A stretch of DNA of 64,000 nucleotides. It comes from Notospermus geniculatus. Lineage: Eukaryota; Nemertea; Pilidiophora; Heteronemertea; Lineidae. Positions 35,487 through 49,700 of the stretch are shown here, one piece after another (the stretch's first letter is position 1; each line of letters starts with the position of its first letter). The stretch covers positions 288,787-352,786 of the forward strand of contig NMRB01000247.1 of NCBI GenBank assembly GCA_002633025.1, given 5' to 3'. Both the position numbers and the translations under genes were made by a program. The notes beneath the pieces are model-generated. The model searched no databases. It was not told the DNA's origin and saw only the letters and a program-made list of their open reading frames with translations.

Positions 35487-37497
35487 TATGCACATCTTGT
35501 CCCGGTGTAACAAATCTACATGTTCCCAATCTGCCAGTGTTCCCCACAATAGACTGATTACATGGCGACATGACTGTACAGGAAACACACAATACACTGA
35601 GGTTGTCAAGCGCTTCCTACTGAAACAATCCGGGGAACACCAAGCGAAAAATATACTGACAGACATCACACCAGCGTCGAATTGCCTTATTTACAATATT
35701 GTCAATAGAGGTCTCCCTTAAAGGGAAATAATACAGTGCCCCTTTAACAGATCCTCGTCAAATCAAATGTTGTGTATTTTGGCAAAAAATGACTTGCCAA
35801 ATATCATAATAATGCACGCAATAGATCTGTCAAGAAGAATGAGTGTATTGATAATAAGTATTTCAATAAATCATTCCTGAACCAAATGTTCCGTTCTGTA
35901 GACTTTTCCCATGGCAAAGTTCCCATTTTAACTTCAAGCGCACTCGGCCAATCAATGGCTTTCTGGGTTAAAGAACATTGGAACAAGAGATAGGCCTTCG
36001 TGCAGGGCTTTGATCCAGTCGTCTTCTAGTTGAGCCCACTGCCCTCAGTCAAGAAAGAGAAAAAAGAGACAAACCAGTTCGTTTACTTTCGCAATTCGGC
36101 TCGACGTACACGAAACCCCATGAGCAGGCCTAGTATGACATCACTGCAGACTGACGGACAACGTCTGATTGACTTTCGAAGTCCCAACTCTGGTGCCCTC
36201 TGAGAGGCGGTACCTAGGAGTTGTTGGTGAAGTGTCTTTCATCTGGACAACCACACTATCTTACCGTTTTATAAGGCCTAAACTATATCGCAGTTGTTGC
36301 TGATAATAGGCCTACTCCTCCAGATCAGGTATCAGACGTCTGGGTACCTCCAGACACGGAAAAACAATGAATTTCGTCATGTGATCAGGTGAACAATCAT
36401 TGTAATCATCATGATAAATTATCTAAATCAAAAAGAAGTTCTCTTGATAGCTTGCAATCAATAGGGCCTACTGTGTCGGGTGCACCAACCTATTTACATG
36501 TAGGCCTACTTCAGATATCAGAAAGACTAATAAATATCATAAAAATGTGCTCACGTCAAAGTGCCAAAAAGATAATTTCGTCAATACAAAGGGATAAAAG
36601 CTTCTTTCATTATTTTGGCAATTCGCTGGAACCAAGTAGGCCTACACTAGGCCTACCCACTTTCTCAGGGATCAGATGGGTATTCAGTGTTGCCCTCTGC
36701 AAGACAAAGCGGGTACCATCACAGCGACATCATCATGGTATAGTAGGGTACAACAGCAGATGAGTTTTGAGATGGTCCCAAAGTAATCTTGTAGGCCTAC
36801 TCTACAAAGGGGTAAATTGCGGACATGATGACAATCGCATCACATTTATAGACCTACTTCACAAAGTGCTCTGCTGACCTTCTGCACTAAGGTCTGCACA
36901 TGTCATGATTAACAGTGGACTTTTGAATCAAACTGAAAAACCAATCATAACAACAAACTGCATAACAACAAAGTCCAAGTTACTAATATATCAGAAACAG
37001 GAATTTATGTGAAAGCATTGTATATAGGAGATCACTAAAGGTGGATTGAAAATGTACGTGCATGTTAACAGGATTGTACCCTTATGTTCTACTTGGCAAA
37101 TCTTGAGTATATACGAAATCAGTAATTTTATCTGAAGACAATACACAGACAAAGATCCACAGGAACGACAAAGAAACTGTCCAAGGTTAGAATAGGATTT
37201 TAGGCAACGAAAGAAATATTTATCTCCTAAAAACTGCTGACAAGATACCTTTCAGTGATTGAAACCCCTTGTGGATGAAAAACAGAGATAGCACTTGTAG
37301 GGCCCAATATGATGGGGGGGGGGGGNACAAAGTTCGTCCAGCCGCCAAACATTCAAAGAATGATGTATCACCATGAATACGGGACAAAACAAAACGAAAT
37401 CTCCCGAGGCCACAGGATCGCTCGTCCTGCCATCTATTGAGAAATAGGTTAACTAAGTTGAGAAAGACTTCGCGTGTTATGTTGAAGAATATACTTA

Positions 37498-40400
37498 TTT
37501 ATTCATGTAAAACTTGGTCAGACCGCTATGTACAATACATGTTTCACAAGATTCATTCAAATAAAACAACTTTGAATGAGGTACACAAAACTTGTTCACA
37601 AACGGGGCATCTTATTTCATCAGCAGCATGCAGATGTCAAGTCAAATAAGGACCTTCAAGGCCCCGTCATCCCCAACAGTATTAAGGTATAATTTGAATC
37701 TGAATTAAGTACATATTTTTAAGACAGAAGAATTTACTCTGCTTCTGTTTTCTCTGAGATCAAAACAGTTTACTGACCAAGAGTACCCCGGTACTTTGAG
37801 TCGAATCTGATTCACTAGGGATGACAAATCCTTTGGTACGGTACTTCAAACCAATGCTTTTCTAAAAGACTCATCTTCAAATAGTGCAGCCTCAACAGGG
37901 AGAAAACATTTGTCCCAAAAGGATCACACAGCAGAAAGATTATGAGACATAAACTTCAGAAGATTCAAGCACACCACATACTGCTGACTGAGCTAAGATG
38001 CTGACCTTTAATACTTATCAGGTACCAATCACCGCGAATTCAATCTACAGGTGCAGGAAGGTGCTCATTCCTCACCCCCAACAAGACATACTCCAACACA
38101 GGTGAACTATTTCAAATGTCTGTAAGATTGGTGAAATGCTGAGAAGAATTTCTAGAGGGTCCTTCATCCCAGAACAGATTCACTGAGTCATTCACTTCCA
38201 GCTAATGACAACTCGTCCAAGGACCAAGCAGGTTTGGTCAAGCCTCAATCTGTACTGTTAGAGAACCTGTATCAAAGAGCCAAAAGTATGGCTGCTAATG
38301 AATTTCATATTACTAATTGAACAATTTGGTGGTATTCTTTCAAAGATGAACATGAAAAAGACAACATGTTAGTAAAAGATGGTGTACGACACTCAACATT
38401 TATAGCACCAGATTAAGATGGGAGACTATTCGGGGAACACCTTCAATGAAATTTAATCCCAAGGATGTCACATCAGTACAAGACTTCGATCCTTACACAT
38501 CAAACACAGAGTTTGATTAATATCTTAAAGAATACGAAGTACATGTACATTATTCTTTCACAGCCGACTTGGACGTGAAGAGGGAGGACCAGACATACAA
38601 GGAGAATCATAAACCAATATTAAAGTCCTCAGTCTATTCATTCAAGTGTTACAACACCGAGCATACTACCAAGGACATTAAAGCCTTAGTTCCACCTATC
38701 CCAAATTGATGGGTTTTTGAGACATGGGTCTTTCCCGTGCTTGAAAAAAACCTGGCGCACGCTTAGCCTTACACCTATTTTCAGTACATTTCATTAGTTA
38801 CTAAACACAGCGGGAGAGGTTGCGTTTGCGGCTCAAATTTCACGGGTTTTGGGGTTATCGCACATGCACAATACGCAACACACTTACCTCGCCATCTGTC
38901 GTCAGGTTTAATAACTAGTAATTTCCAGAGTTTGTTGAACTTATACCAATCTAAAAGCCTGGTTGACACATCTGTCTCAATTAGTCCCGGCAAGCTCGGC
39001 GGGTCCAATAAACACGGGGGGTTTCAAACACAGGTCTATTAGACACGGCAAAAAATAGGTGTATGCGCAAGAAACCTGGGGTTTTGCTGGGTTTGAGATA
39101 AATGGAAGTACAGCTTATAGATAATACAGCAGAAAGAAAGCATCCCACAGTGGCATTGAACCACATATGTTAAGGCACAGTATGCACCATATTTGTATTG
39201 CAAATCTTGATGGTAACTCTACAAAAACAAACACAAATCGTGAAGCCTGGAAATGATTGGATAAACTGGAGACTGGAACAGACGAACAAATTACTTGAAC
39301 TTGCTGATTTTCTACAAAAACAATCCTCGTCAAAAACAGGCCATTTTCATCTCAGATCTTTTATCCTATGATATCTGCTGAATTCTCGACATAAGAACAC
39401 CATCTACCTATTCACATACCCGATCATTCTGAACAAAATCAATAGATTTAAGTACATTCAACCCTCTTTTGCACTCCTTTCTAAACAGAGCACAAGACAA
39501 ACAAACTCCTACAACAAAACTTTCCAAATCCCTTGCTTATCACTTACTTGTCCAAAGGCCATGACCACTCCCAGTAGGTCAATAGGACAAATTCATGCAA
39601 TAACCTCCGAGCTAGATCTTCTGATAGGATTACCTTATAATCAGGTGGAAATACTGAATATCCGCTTCAAGGCATAACTTAAAGTTTGCTGCACCAGTGT
39701 ATGAGGCAAAGACAACTGACAGCTTCCAGTGATGTACTTACTTCATGTACCGGTAAATGCATTATGTTCCAAAACAAAGAGTTGTTGGGCGAGTGGAATC
39801 AATTTGTATTGAACCAAAGAGGTGAACTTAAGATTCATCAATTTAATAAAGATCTCATTAATGATAAGATTCCTTTAACGGTCCCATTGCCAAATCTGAG
39901 GTAAATACAGCACTTGCATTTGCAGAAAATCTGGCCCACTTGGTGGAGATACCGTATAATCACTGACACAGATGTCTTTTTGTTCAATAATGAAAAAAGT
40001 ACATGTAAGTACAGAGTACATGGCAATGAGCAAGTGATGTTGAAATGAGGAAGACACTGCTTAGCTGGCAGTGGCTATTAAACCCCAACAAACCTCTATC
40101 AGTCGAACTCTAATTAACTATTTCACTGTTGAACTTTGCATTCAATTTTTCAGCTTTACCAAGTTCAACAGACCAACATCTACAAATATAATGATATATC
40201 ACAATTTTTTACAATCAAGTAAGGAGCTTCCTGCTCCGTGAAAAAAACAAAACGAACTTTAATACTTGTAAACTGGAACTTAAGACGCTGCACAACTTTG
40301 ACTAAAAACTGAACTGAAATCATACGGTGTCTGTTCAAGATTTTATCTGAAATGAAGACATGATGTTATCATGTGCGCATAACATTGTGATGTGTTAAGT

Positions 40401-40718
40401 CTTCGAACAATCAAGAGTCGAGAACCTAGATACACATTAAAAAAATAATATACCAATGGTCCGTCCGTCAAATTATTTGCACTTTCCCAATGAATCCTGA
40501 TTCAGCACAGTTCAAACAAAGAGACGAATCCCTAATGAATGAAATTCGGCATCGCAATTGCAGGACACCAACACGGTGAGAAACACCAAGAACAAAATGG
40601 CACGGATCTAAAAGCGGTCGGTGAGAGACCAGTACTGATCTAGGCAGTAGATAGCCAGCGCCAGGAGAAGACAGAACAGGGGGAGAAAGTGTGGTGGTTG
40701 ACACCGCCAGTCCTTGTG
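37498..40718 (-). other. Probable RASA1 3' UTR
   Basis: About 3.2 kb of AT-rich sequence downstream of the RASA1 stop without coding signals. A minus-strand AATAAA-type signal (plus-strand cttatttattc) lies near 37496-37503. UTR status is inferred from position; a shorter UTR is possible. Confidence 0.3.
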
Positions 40719-43700
40719 TCACGTCTCCTCCATGTATGTCTCTTTGTGTTTTGACAGCATTCTGATCACTGTGCAGAGCTTCATGATGCTGGACTGGAAT
40801 GAAAATAGGGATGTGATGAGAAAACGTTCATGATACAGACATTGTTACTCTAGGCCTAAATCAAGTGTGAAGTAATAGACCATACCACTCCAAAAGAGTG
40901 CAGCACCTGTCAGGTCCAGTGTCATGATGTCCCGCACGTCATTTCATGATGTCTTGATGTGAGACAAAAAAATCAAATTGTTTCCCGACGTCACGATCGC
41001 TGAAACAACTGGATTTTTTTTTCGTGTTCCGTCATGGCATTCAGAAATGATGTGCGGGACGTCATGACGCTGGACACATCAGGTGCTGCACTCTTTTGGA
41101 GTGATAGACTCTACTGAAATATGAACCTGAAATTGAGAAAGTTAAGGGCTCGACACACTTGTCTGGATTGCAGTGCAATTTTCAGATATGCCAATGTATG
41201 GAGGCAGCCCGCTGGAAAATAAGAAAGGATGTACTGCCAAATGCAGTGTGAAACACACAAGTGTGTGGAAGCCTTTAAGAAGCAAAGTGAGCCAACATGG
41301 TACAAGAGCAGACGACAAATAATATTTGACACCACACAGGTATACACAGGTGATAAAATGTGAAGTCATTTGATACTTGCAGACCACACCACAACATTAA
41401 TCATGCTCACTGTTTAACAACATCTCGATGGTGACTTACCCGGAGTTTAGTCTGCATTAGATAACAAACAGCCACTGAGTGAGACCAGATAAATGTATTT
41501 GAAATGCAATCTGAGGAACAATTCCACAGAACTCCATGTTCCTGTTTTGCCACATGATAAAATTCCTCAAAGCAGAGAGAAATACCAGCAGTCTCTAAAG
41601 TAAACAGTCAGTTAAGAAGTCAGCTTTATCTCTCTTGAAATGAAACAAATCTAACAGCAGATCTCAGTCCTATCATTCACTCTCTTCTACATACCTGAGT
41701 TTGAGCCATTTTGTTGAGGTCAGGGAGATGAGAAGCACAAATCTGGTGTATCGTGGCAAGATCACGAGCGATCGAGCCAGATAATGGTTCGTCTGATATT
41801 GGGTTATCACGTACATCCTGAAAACGGAAGGACATTGTTGAGTTAGGAGCAAAAGTTGGGTTTAAACAATGACGAGGCAAGGGGACATCTAGAACTAAAG
41901 ATTAAACACAGACAGTTGGAGTTTGCCCAGAGGAGACAGTGTCACCTCTAGGGCTCTGGATTTAATCGCAGGTCACATCCACTCAAAGAGCTCATGCTTT
42001 ACATTCTACTGATGCCGCCATATTTATGGCCACATGACCAATCAATTATACTCACTGATAAGTGATTGAGGAATGTGACCATTCGTTCCTTGTTTGTCTT
42101 AATGAAGGGATTCAGCACCTCCATGTATGGTTCCTTAGCACCAAATTCGACCAAGTTTGCCAAATTTTGGAGAGATTTTGCTACCAGCTTCAGTGTTCTT
42201 ATGGCAACATCTGAAGGGGTCTCTGAAATCATGAACAAAGATAGAAGATTAGAATGAATTCAGCAGGGAGTTCAAAAAGATCACAAGTCTACACGATCTA
42301 TACTTGGTAAAAACACATGAAGTTTTCAACCAGCTATAACGAACCTGTAATGAGATTGAACATCCTGGGATTGATAATAGCGGGACACAATAACCGAAGA
42401 AATATGAATCCGCTCACAACACGAGTGCGAACATTCTCATCAGCCCATTTAGCACTTGCGCTTTCTTGTAGACATCTGCAAATGTACCGCAACACAGCAG
42501 GACACGTTTCAGTTGAAGCGAATACGTCTTCGACCACATCGCCGAGGATGTCANGTTCCTTAGCACCAAATTCGACCAAGTTTGCCAAATTTTGGAGAGA
42601 TTTTGCTACCAGCTTCAGTGTTCTTATGGCAACATCTGAAGGGGTCTCTGAAATCATGAACAAAGATAGAAGATTATAATGAATTCAGCAGGGAGTTCAA
42701 AAAGATCACAAGTCTACACGATCTATACTTGGTAAAAACACATGAAGTTTTCAACCAGCTATAACGAACCTGTAATGAGATTGAACATCCTGGGATTGAT
42801 AATAGCGGGACACAATAACCGAAGAAATATGAATCCGCTCACAACACGAGTGCGAACATTCTCATCAGCCCATTTAGCACTTGCGCTTTCTTGTAGACAT
42901 CTGCAAATGTACCGCAACACAGCAGGACACGTTTCAGTTGAAGCGAATACGTCTTCGACCACATCGCCGAGGATGTCAAGTAGATGCTGGGCGTTTGTCA
43001 CTGCCTCTCCTGGGTTCTCCAACATGTGAGGGTTCAACTGAAAGAAATGAAAAACATCCAAGGTCTTTCCACTCGGCCCTTTCAGAGTTTCAGCTAGTCC
43101 CTGCTTCGATTAAAGGGCTAAAATACTGCAGGGAATGATAATCCACAGCAGTCAGTTCTGGCCATTGGACCATAGTAGGGGAAGATACAGCACTGCATTT
43201 ACATTTGACGCCATCATTTACAGTTATGCACACATGAGTTGTATCACTCAGTACGTCAATGTCCTTACCTCACAGCACTGTTTGTTGTCAACGATGGCTT
43301 GCACAGAATCCTTGATGGCCGCATGAACAAAGCCAGATGCAGTCATCTTCATGTACTGCTCCATCAAGGTGGTAGCAAGTGAATTCCCACGGAACAAAGT
43401 AGCCACCGTGTCTGCAAAGAAACAATGAATAAAGTGATGTCTTCTGATGGTGAAGTGTTTATTTTGAAATCATCCTTGACAACACTGGTCACATAAATTG
43501 TAAGTTATCAGTCGGTCAGTCTCAATGTAGAGTGCGGTGGTGCAGTGGTTGACCAGCAGACCCAAGACCAAGAGGTCAAGGGTTCGACCCTTGATGAAGT
43601 CACCACTTCATATTCTCAACTGATCTGAAAGGCTCAAGTGATACACAATGAGCTGCTCCTTGAGTTTTCCCAGAAAGATTCCAGGAGACTGGGGTAATGC

Positions 43701-46700
43701 GCAAATCTTAGAGTGGAAAACACAACAGTCCACCTCACCTTCTCTGTGGATTTCCAGGTCATTAAGTGTTTTGATGAGAAGAGCCTCCTGACGTTCATGT
43801 CGAAATATCCGCAGCAAAGCTTCTGCTAGGGGTATTCTGTCATAGCCACACTTTGGTAGGAGACAATCAAGAGCAAGTACAACCTCCAGGTCCTTGGCCA
43901 GAAGAAGCTGAAATCAGATCATTGGATGTTGACTTCGGATACCAGTTGATTACACTGCAGGTTAGGGAATGGGAATTCCTGAACATTGTAAGGCAATGAT
44001 TGACATGAAAATATATATTTTAGACTTTCCCTACCTCCATCAAACCTTGGTACTCATCGAAGGGCATGACGATTTCATGTCTATAGCGACATTTGACCCT
44101 CAGTGTGCCCACGGCCTCGCCCTTGCCCTGCTGCCCAACGGGGGTCAGGTTGTACCATTCTTCCACTAACTCTCCTCCCTGGATCTCAGACAACATTTGG
44201 CACATTTGAACTGAAAGGATGAATTGAAAGGATAATACAGTGAAAACAAAACACTGGTACTCGTTGGTCGAAAGATTATCACAGAAATGAGTTGACCACT
44301 GAATCTACTCACCAACTTCAGTGTCTTTTGACCGCCTCGACTTGTTGACGATCGTCACTTTGAAGCTGTCAACATCAGGAGGAATATCCCTGCAAGCAAG
44401 GAGAATACAGCAGTCATGCGATTGTCAAGGGGAAGACAATGGGAGTGATGGGAATGGGACAGAAGTAATGGGAATGAGAGAAGTAATGGGAATGGCACAG
44501 AAGTAATGGGAATGGGATATACTCTGCACAGAATACTCTTAACAAAATGAATGAAATGAAACTTACTCTAGCACAAACTCTTCATCCCAAACCGGGTTCG
44601 GCGCTTCTTTCACGTGAGTCCGACACACTTTGATATCATTTAATGATATTATACAGTATGGGTGGGGGACCTGCTTGTAAGGCAACTTGTGGGCTTCTGA
44701 TATACATATCGAAATGCTCCACAGTTCTTTGATTGGCTTTTCCTTGTTCCTCTGTTGGGTGTTTACACAGAATGGCCGTAGGGCTTGGATGAATTCCTGA
44801 AAACGAATTACACAGAAAAGTTGCCATAAGGGAAATTGCAAGCTTTCAATATCATTAAGTTGAAATCAACAAAGTGCTTCATTTATCAATGTGCATGTAT
44901 ATTTGGGTAGGTAAATGATCTATGGGAGTGGCATCGCACAGGAAATGTACCGGTAGTTCAAATATGAGTACGGTTTTCATGCGCTATTTGAAGCGCGCTA
45001 TCACTCTGCCAACTGAGTAGTCGGAAGAGATGATGGAACACTCACTGCAGCTTGATCAGACGTGTCTGCACAGAGATAATGCAAGGCATGGTGACTCAAG
45101 GCACGGACGACTAACTGGAAACAGTTTGGTCTGAAAAAAAGGCATTTCCATCAAATATATACTTTTTTTCTATCTCTGATGCATTGACAGGACCATAAGA
45201 ATGTTACAAAGTGAGGCCCTGTAATGAATCAGATTTAGAAACAACTCAAAGCACCTTACAACAGAATAACTACACTCATATTTCCTTAACCTTCGACCAT
45301 GATACCAACACTAATTGAACAGGATGCCAGATGGGAGGATGTTAATACCAAGCACTTACCTTCCAAAGTAGCTGTCATGTATAGGATAGAGGGAAGTAAA
45401 GTTCAAGTCAATAAGGCTTTTTGGTCGTGACCGCTGAAAGAAAATGCGAGACATATTTTTGGCTACGACGAGACGACTACCTCCAGGAAACTATGAGTAA
45501 TAAAAGAATCAGAACTAAGAAAATCCACCACAGAAAACTACCTTTGCAGAAGTAGTTCCATGGCTATGTACAACTGAGCTAGGACCTTGAAAGGGGTTCT
45601 ACAGTCTATGTTTATCAGTGGAACCTCCCTTAACGGACACCTCTGCCAGGAGGACACCTCTCTAATCAGGACACCAATGTTCAGTCCCAAACTGGTCGTT
45701 TCTATTCATTTCAACCTCTGTAATCAGGACACCTCTCTATTAAGGACGGCATTTGTCAGTCCCAAAGGTGTCCTTAATAGAGAGGTTCCACTGTACTATA
45801 ATAACAATAACAACATATACCTTAATACTTTCAAAGAAATATATCTGTTGTTCTGTTCCATTCAGTATGAAGAACATATTTTTCCACTTCTTTGCTGAAA
45901 AGTGGAGAATATGAATGTCAGTAATGGAAAAAACAAGACAAGCAACTATCAACAGGACTATTTCACAACATAACTATCAATGGGCAATCTCTTGAGAAAA
46001 AAAGTGTTAATGACTTACTCTTTTTGTTCATAAAACCCTTGAGTACAATCTTGTCATTACGATTGCTGAAGAAGTTTGGCCCCGAGCTCTTCTTGATGCT
46101 GGCGTATATAGAATCACTGTCACAGCCATTGTCAAATTCATCAGTATCATGAACAAAGTAACGCTCCTGGAACACAGGGATTTGTGATTCGAAATGGAAC
46201 AAATTTCAGGAAAAAGACCACACAGTCAGATTACAAAATAAGTAAATGAACTTTAGTTTCAGCAAAACCAGGAGTAACAGATCAAATTTCCCCTGACACA
46301 CTTGATTGTGTATTCATGAATATATGAGTATCCATATAATGGCAGGGGAAATCAGTACTGGAGTTCAGTAAATCCTGAGGTAAACAAAGGTACTTACTCG
46401 CTGTACTGGCTGAAGAAGAGTAAAACCTTCAATGATTTCCTCTTTCTTGTATCTTTCAACAATAGCCGCAATACTGAAAAGTGTAAACACTGCTACATGT
46501 AGACCACATGATTCACAACACTATCATCCTTACATCAGCATAGATCACACTGCAAAATCGGGAAGAATGTGGGGTGTTCATCAACATTATAATCAATGGA
46601 AGTATCTGGGAATCCATTACAGAGAAGATGAATTCAACAGATATCAAACCACTGAATTTCTGTCTGAGCTTTATGCCGACTGATCTACATGATATACTTA

Positions 46701-49700
46701 CCTGTCAAAATATCGTCCACCCATGAAAAACTGACGGCCAACTTTTTCGATCCTGAATCGATTCACTTTTTGTTGGCAGAAGAAGAAGAGTGAGTAGTTA
46801 CCGGGTGAGCTATCACTTGGCCGCACGAGGAAGCTGCACTGTCCAGCTGGGCAAAAGAAAACGATGACAAAAGTCAGAGTCAAGAAAGCAATAAGTGAAC
46901 GGAGATCACAGTTCATCTTCATCAACACATAGCACAGTGCCTGTCACAGTGCTTTGGAATCCATTTTTCTCATTTGGGTAGAGTGAGTATGAAGAAGGAG
47001 ATGATTTTCAGCCCAATCAGGACTGGATTCAACTTACTCAGAGAGAGTTTATCAGCAGCTTCATCTGTAGTAATATCACTATGGAAGTACTCTAATGTTT
47101 CAATGGGATCTACACTATTCTGAAAGTTGAAAAAATAAGTGTGTGTGTGAAAACTGAGATGAGAATGCCAACAGATTCAGTTTGGAAAGTGACTTCATGA
47201 CTACAAGTCAAGTGATGAATTCCTATCCCTTACCAATTCTTCCACAAGACCGTGGTAGACGATACCACTTGTACTGGTTCTCTGCGATGTCACCCATAAC
47301 CAGCCATCACCAAGTTCATTGTGCACCACAAATATATCACCTTTTTGGAAACTGAAAGAGCGAGAAAAAGACTGTGTCCTGAACTGGAATTCCAAAGGTT
47401 CCTTGGGATGTAGGAAGCCCACTTCTACCGTTTCACTGTTCCAAACCATGAAGGCCAGTACCGAGGTCAATTTCACAAACATCTAGCCATAACCATTTAC
47501 AGTCTTTTGACTTCTTGTTGATAGATCATTACGCTTACCTCCCATCTGCTGGATAACTACGTTTATTATTGATATCCAATAAATCAAGTACACGATGGAT
47601 ATTGTCAAAAAATGAATGTACAGCTGTCAAAACTTTCATCACTAACAGCGAAAGTCCAGGTGTTTAAATGTACAATTTCAAAAATGATGATTTGTTGGTT
47701 GAACATATGCTACTGGCCAGCAAATGAGGAGTGTAGTCCACCAACAGTGAATCTGAATACATATAGGGCAATATTCAGGCTATATGCCTTAGTTAAGGAG
47801 TGGCCTATTGTCTTTTCACTCCATACTGTAAATCTCCATGAATAGGATAGATTTATATAGATTATGTCATATACTGAAACTCAAGATCTAGCACACCCAA
47901 TAATTCTTAGAAAACCAGTCAGACCTTCCTTCCATGAAACCACACCTATAGAGTAGAGATATCAGTTTCTCAACAATACACTAATCCATTGTTACACCTA
48001 AAGCCTACAGTGATCGATTTCAAAACCTAGCAAGACGTCCTCATTGATTCTGAATACCACTGTGTGTAACTGACCATGAAGGAGAATACAACAATAACTG
48101 GTGTAAGTGTTCCAATGGTGGAACAATGAGTACACATTTCTGCATTCATGATCTGGAGGTCTATGAAGGTTGGACACAAGTGGGTGAGTCTATTTCCAAC
48201 AGTTGCTACGACCCTGGTTCAAGGCAGGAGGCCCCACCTCTGACAGACTGAAGCATGACAACATTTGGCCTGCACTGGTGAAAAGAAATGCTCAGATAGG
48301 CCAACATGTGGGACAAAGAACTCATGATTAGCCAAGGAATGGTGGTCTACATCACAGCTTCAACCACACCTTTTGAAGATAAAAAGTGGCCAGCATCCAC
48401 AGGCGATTCAACCAACAAGCCAGGTACTGTAGCTTGTTTATGGATCAATATCAGCAATCACTGTTTCAAACCAACTGCAATCAGCTCTTTGTTTGGCACA
48501 GGATTTGAACTATTCCAGGAATAAAATTTGTCTACACTTACGTCAGCTCATCAGTGTCAATAATGCCCTTGTATGGAAGTGTCGCAATGACTCTTCGCTG
48601 GTCGTCCACAGGCTGAAAGAGATTTCAAATCCAGTTCACAAACTCATTTACTCAACGTATATGCAATAGTACCCACCATTGATATCAGCTTTTTAAAGGG
48701 GCAAACACTTGCATCAACTTTTGGTCTCAACACCCATTCTTATCATGTCATCTTCAAAATGTGTAACTGAATTCTCCTCTCAACAAATCAGCATTATCCT
48801 CCATCAGTTGATCTGATTCTCCTCAACTTCAATTCCAGGCCTTGGCTGACTACAGCTCAACTTGGCTTTGGAGTCACTTTATACTATTCCTTATTGACAG
48901 TGAGATATCATAAACTATCACCTAAAATATCATTGTGATTGCGTCTACTCATACTGAGTAATTAGATATTATGTTCATTATTGATAATCACACCAGACAC
49001 AGATTACACATCCATAAATTCATAAGCTCAAGTCCACATTGGCATCTTTTTCGAGGCCATTAGAGAGGATTGTGTTTATTCACACTGGAGAACAGCAGAC
49101 AGATGATACAATAGAGCCTACATAGCCAGTACAGTAGACAACACAACGTCTGAATTTTTCCAGTCAAATGCACACAAAAAAGTCCAGGAATGGCAAGACT
49201 TTGTATTCTGTTGCCTAGGGAACTCTGTCATCATACATCAACTCACCACAGGTGGTGCAACAGGATAGGTGAGCCTCTCTCCCTTCAGCAGATCCGACCA
49301 GCTTGAGTAATAACCTATAAGCTGGCTCAGGGAAGCAAACTGGCGCCCACCAATGTAAAAGTCACCACACATAGCTGTAATCCTGGAAGGACAGATTGAT
49401 TGACTGACTGTGACTGATAAAGATATAGTAAAACTGCAAAACACATGAATAGGGTTTCATAAGTCCGTTAATCAGATGAAACAGAACCAAGGGGTGTCAA
49501 AAGCAACAAGATTAAGAACTCCTTCACCTTGTTTGTGAAATGAAAGCAACCCTGCAAACCTTCAAAATCTTCTACTATCAGTTTGCAGAGTATTCAATGC
49601 AACCATATGCAACCTTTCTTTTACACACCAGTAACCAGAAAGAATGACATTTTTTCAACATGACCTAACCTGAAGTGGTTAATCCCAGTCATGCCATAAA

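Larger units (their letters stand above)
33131..37490. other. Non-coding or unassigned; no gene recognised
   Basis: Contains inverted repeats (gatcctccgct / agcggaggatc at about 33350-33395; a hairpin ccggtctata...tatagaccgg at 33765-33797), a 171-bp MITE and a 56-bp tandem duplication. A 33822-34006 open frame after a possible acceptor encodes LWDEVNDIIEYFEHRFRKEN..., which I cannot place in a family. TAGGCCTA octamers are frequent. A poly-G run with a single N lies at 37314-37326. Confidence 0.35.
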
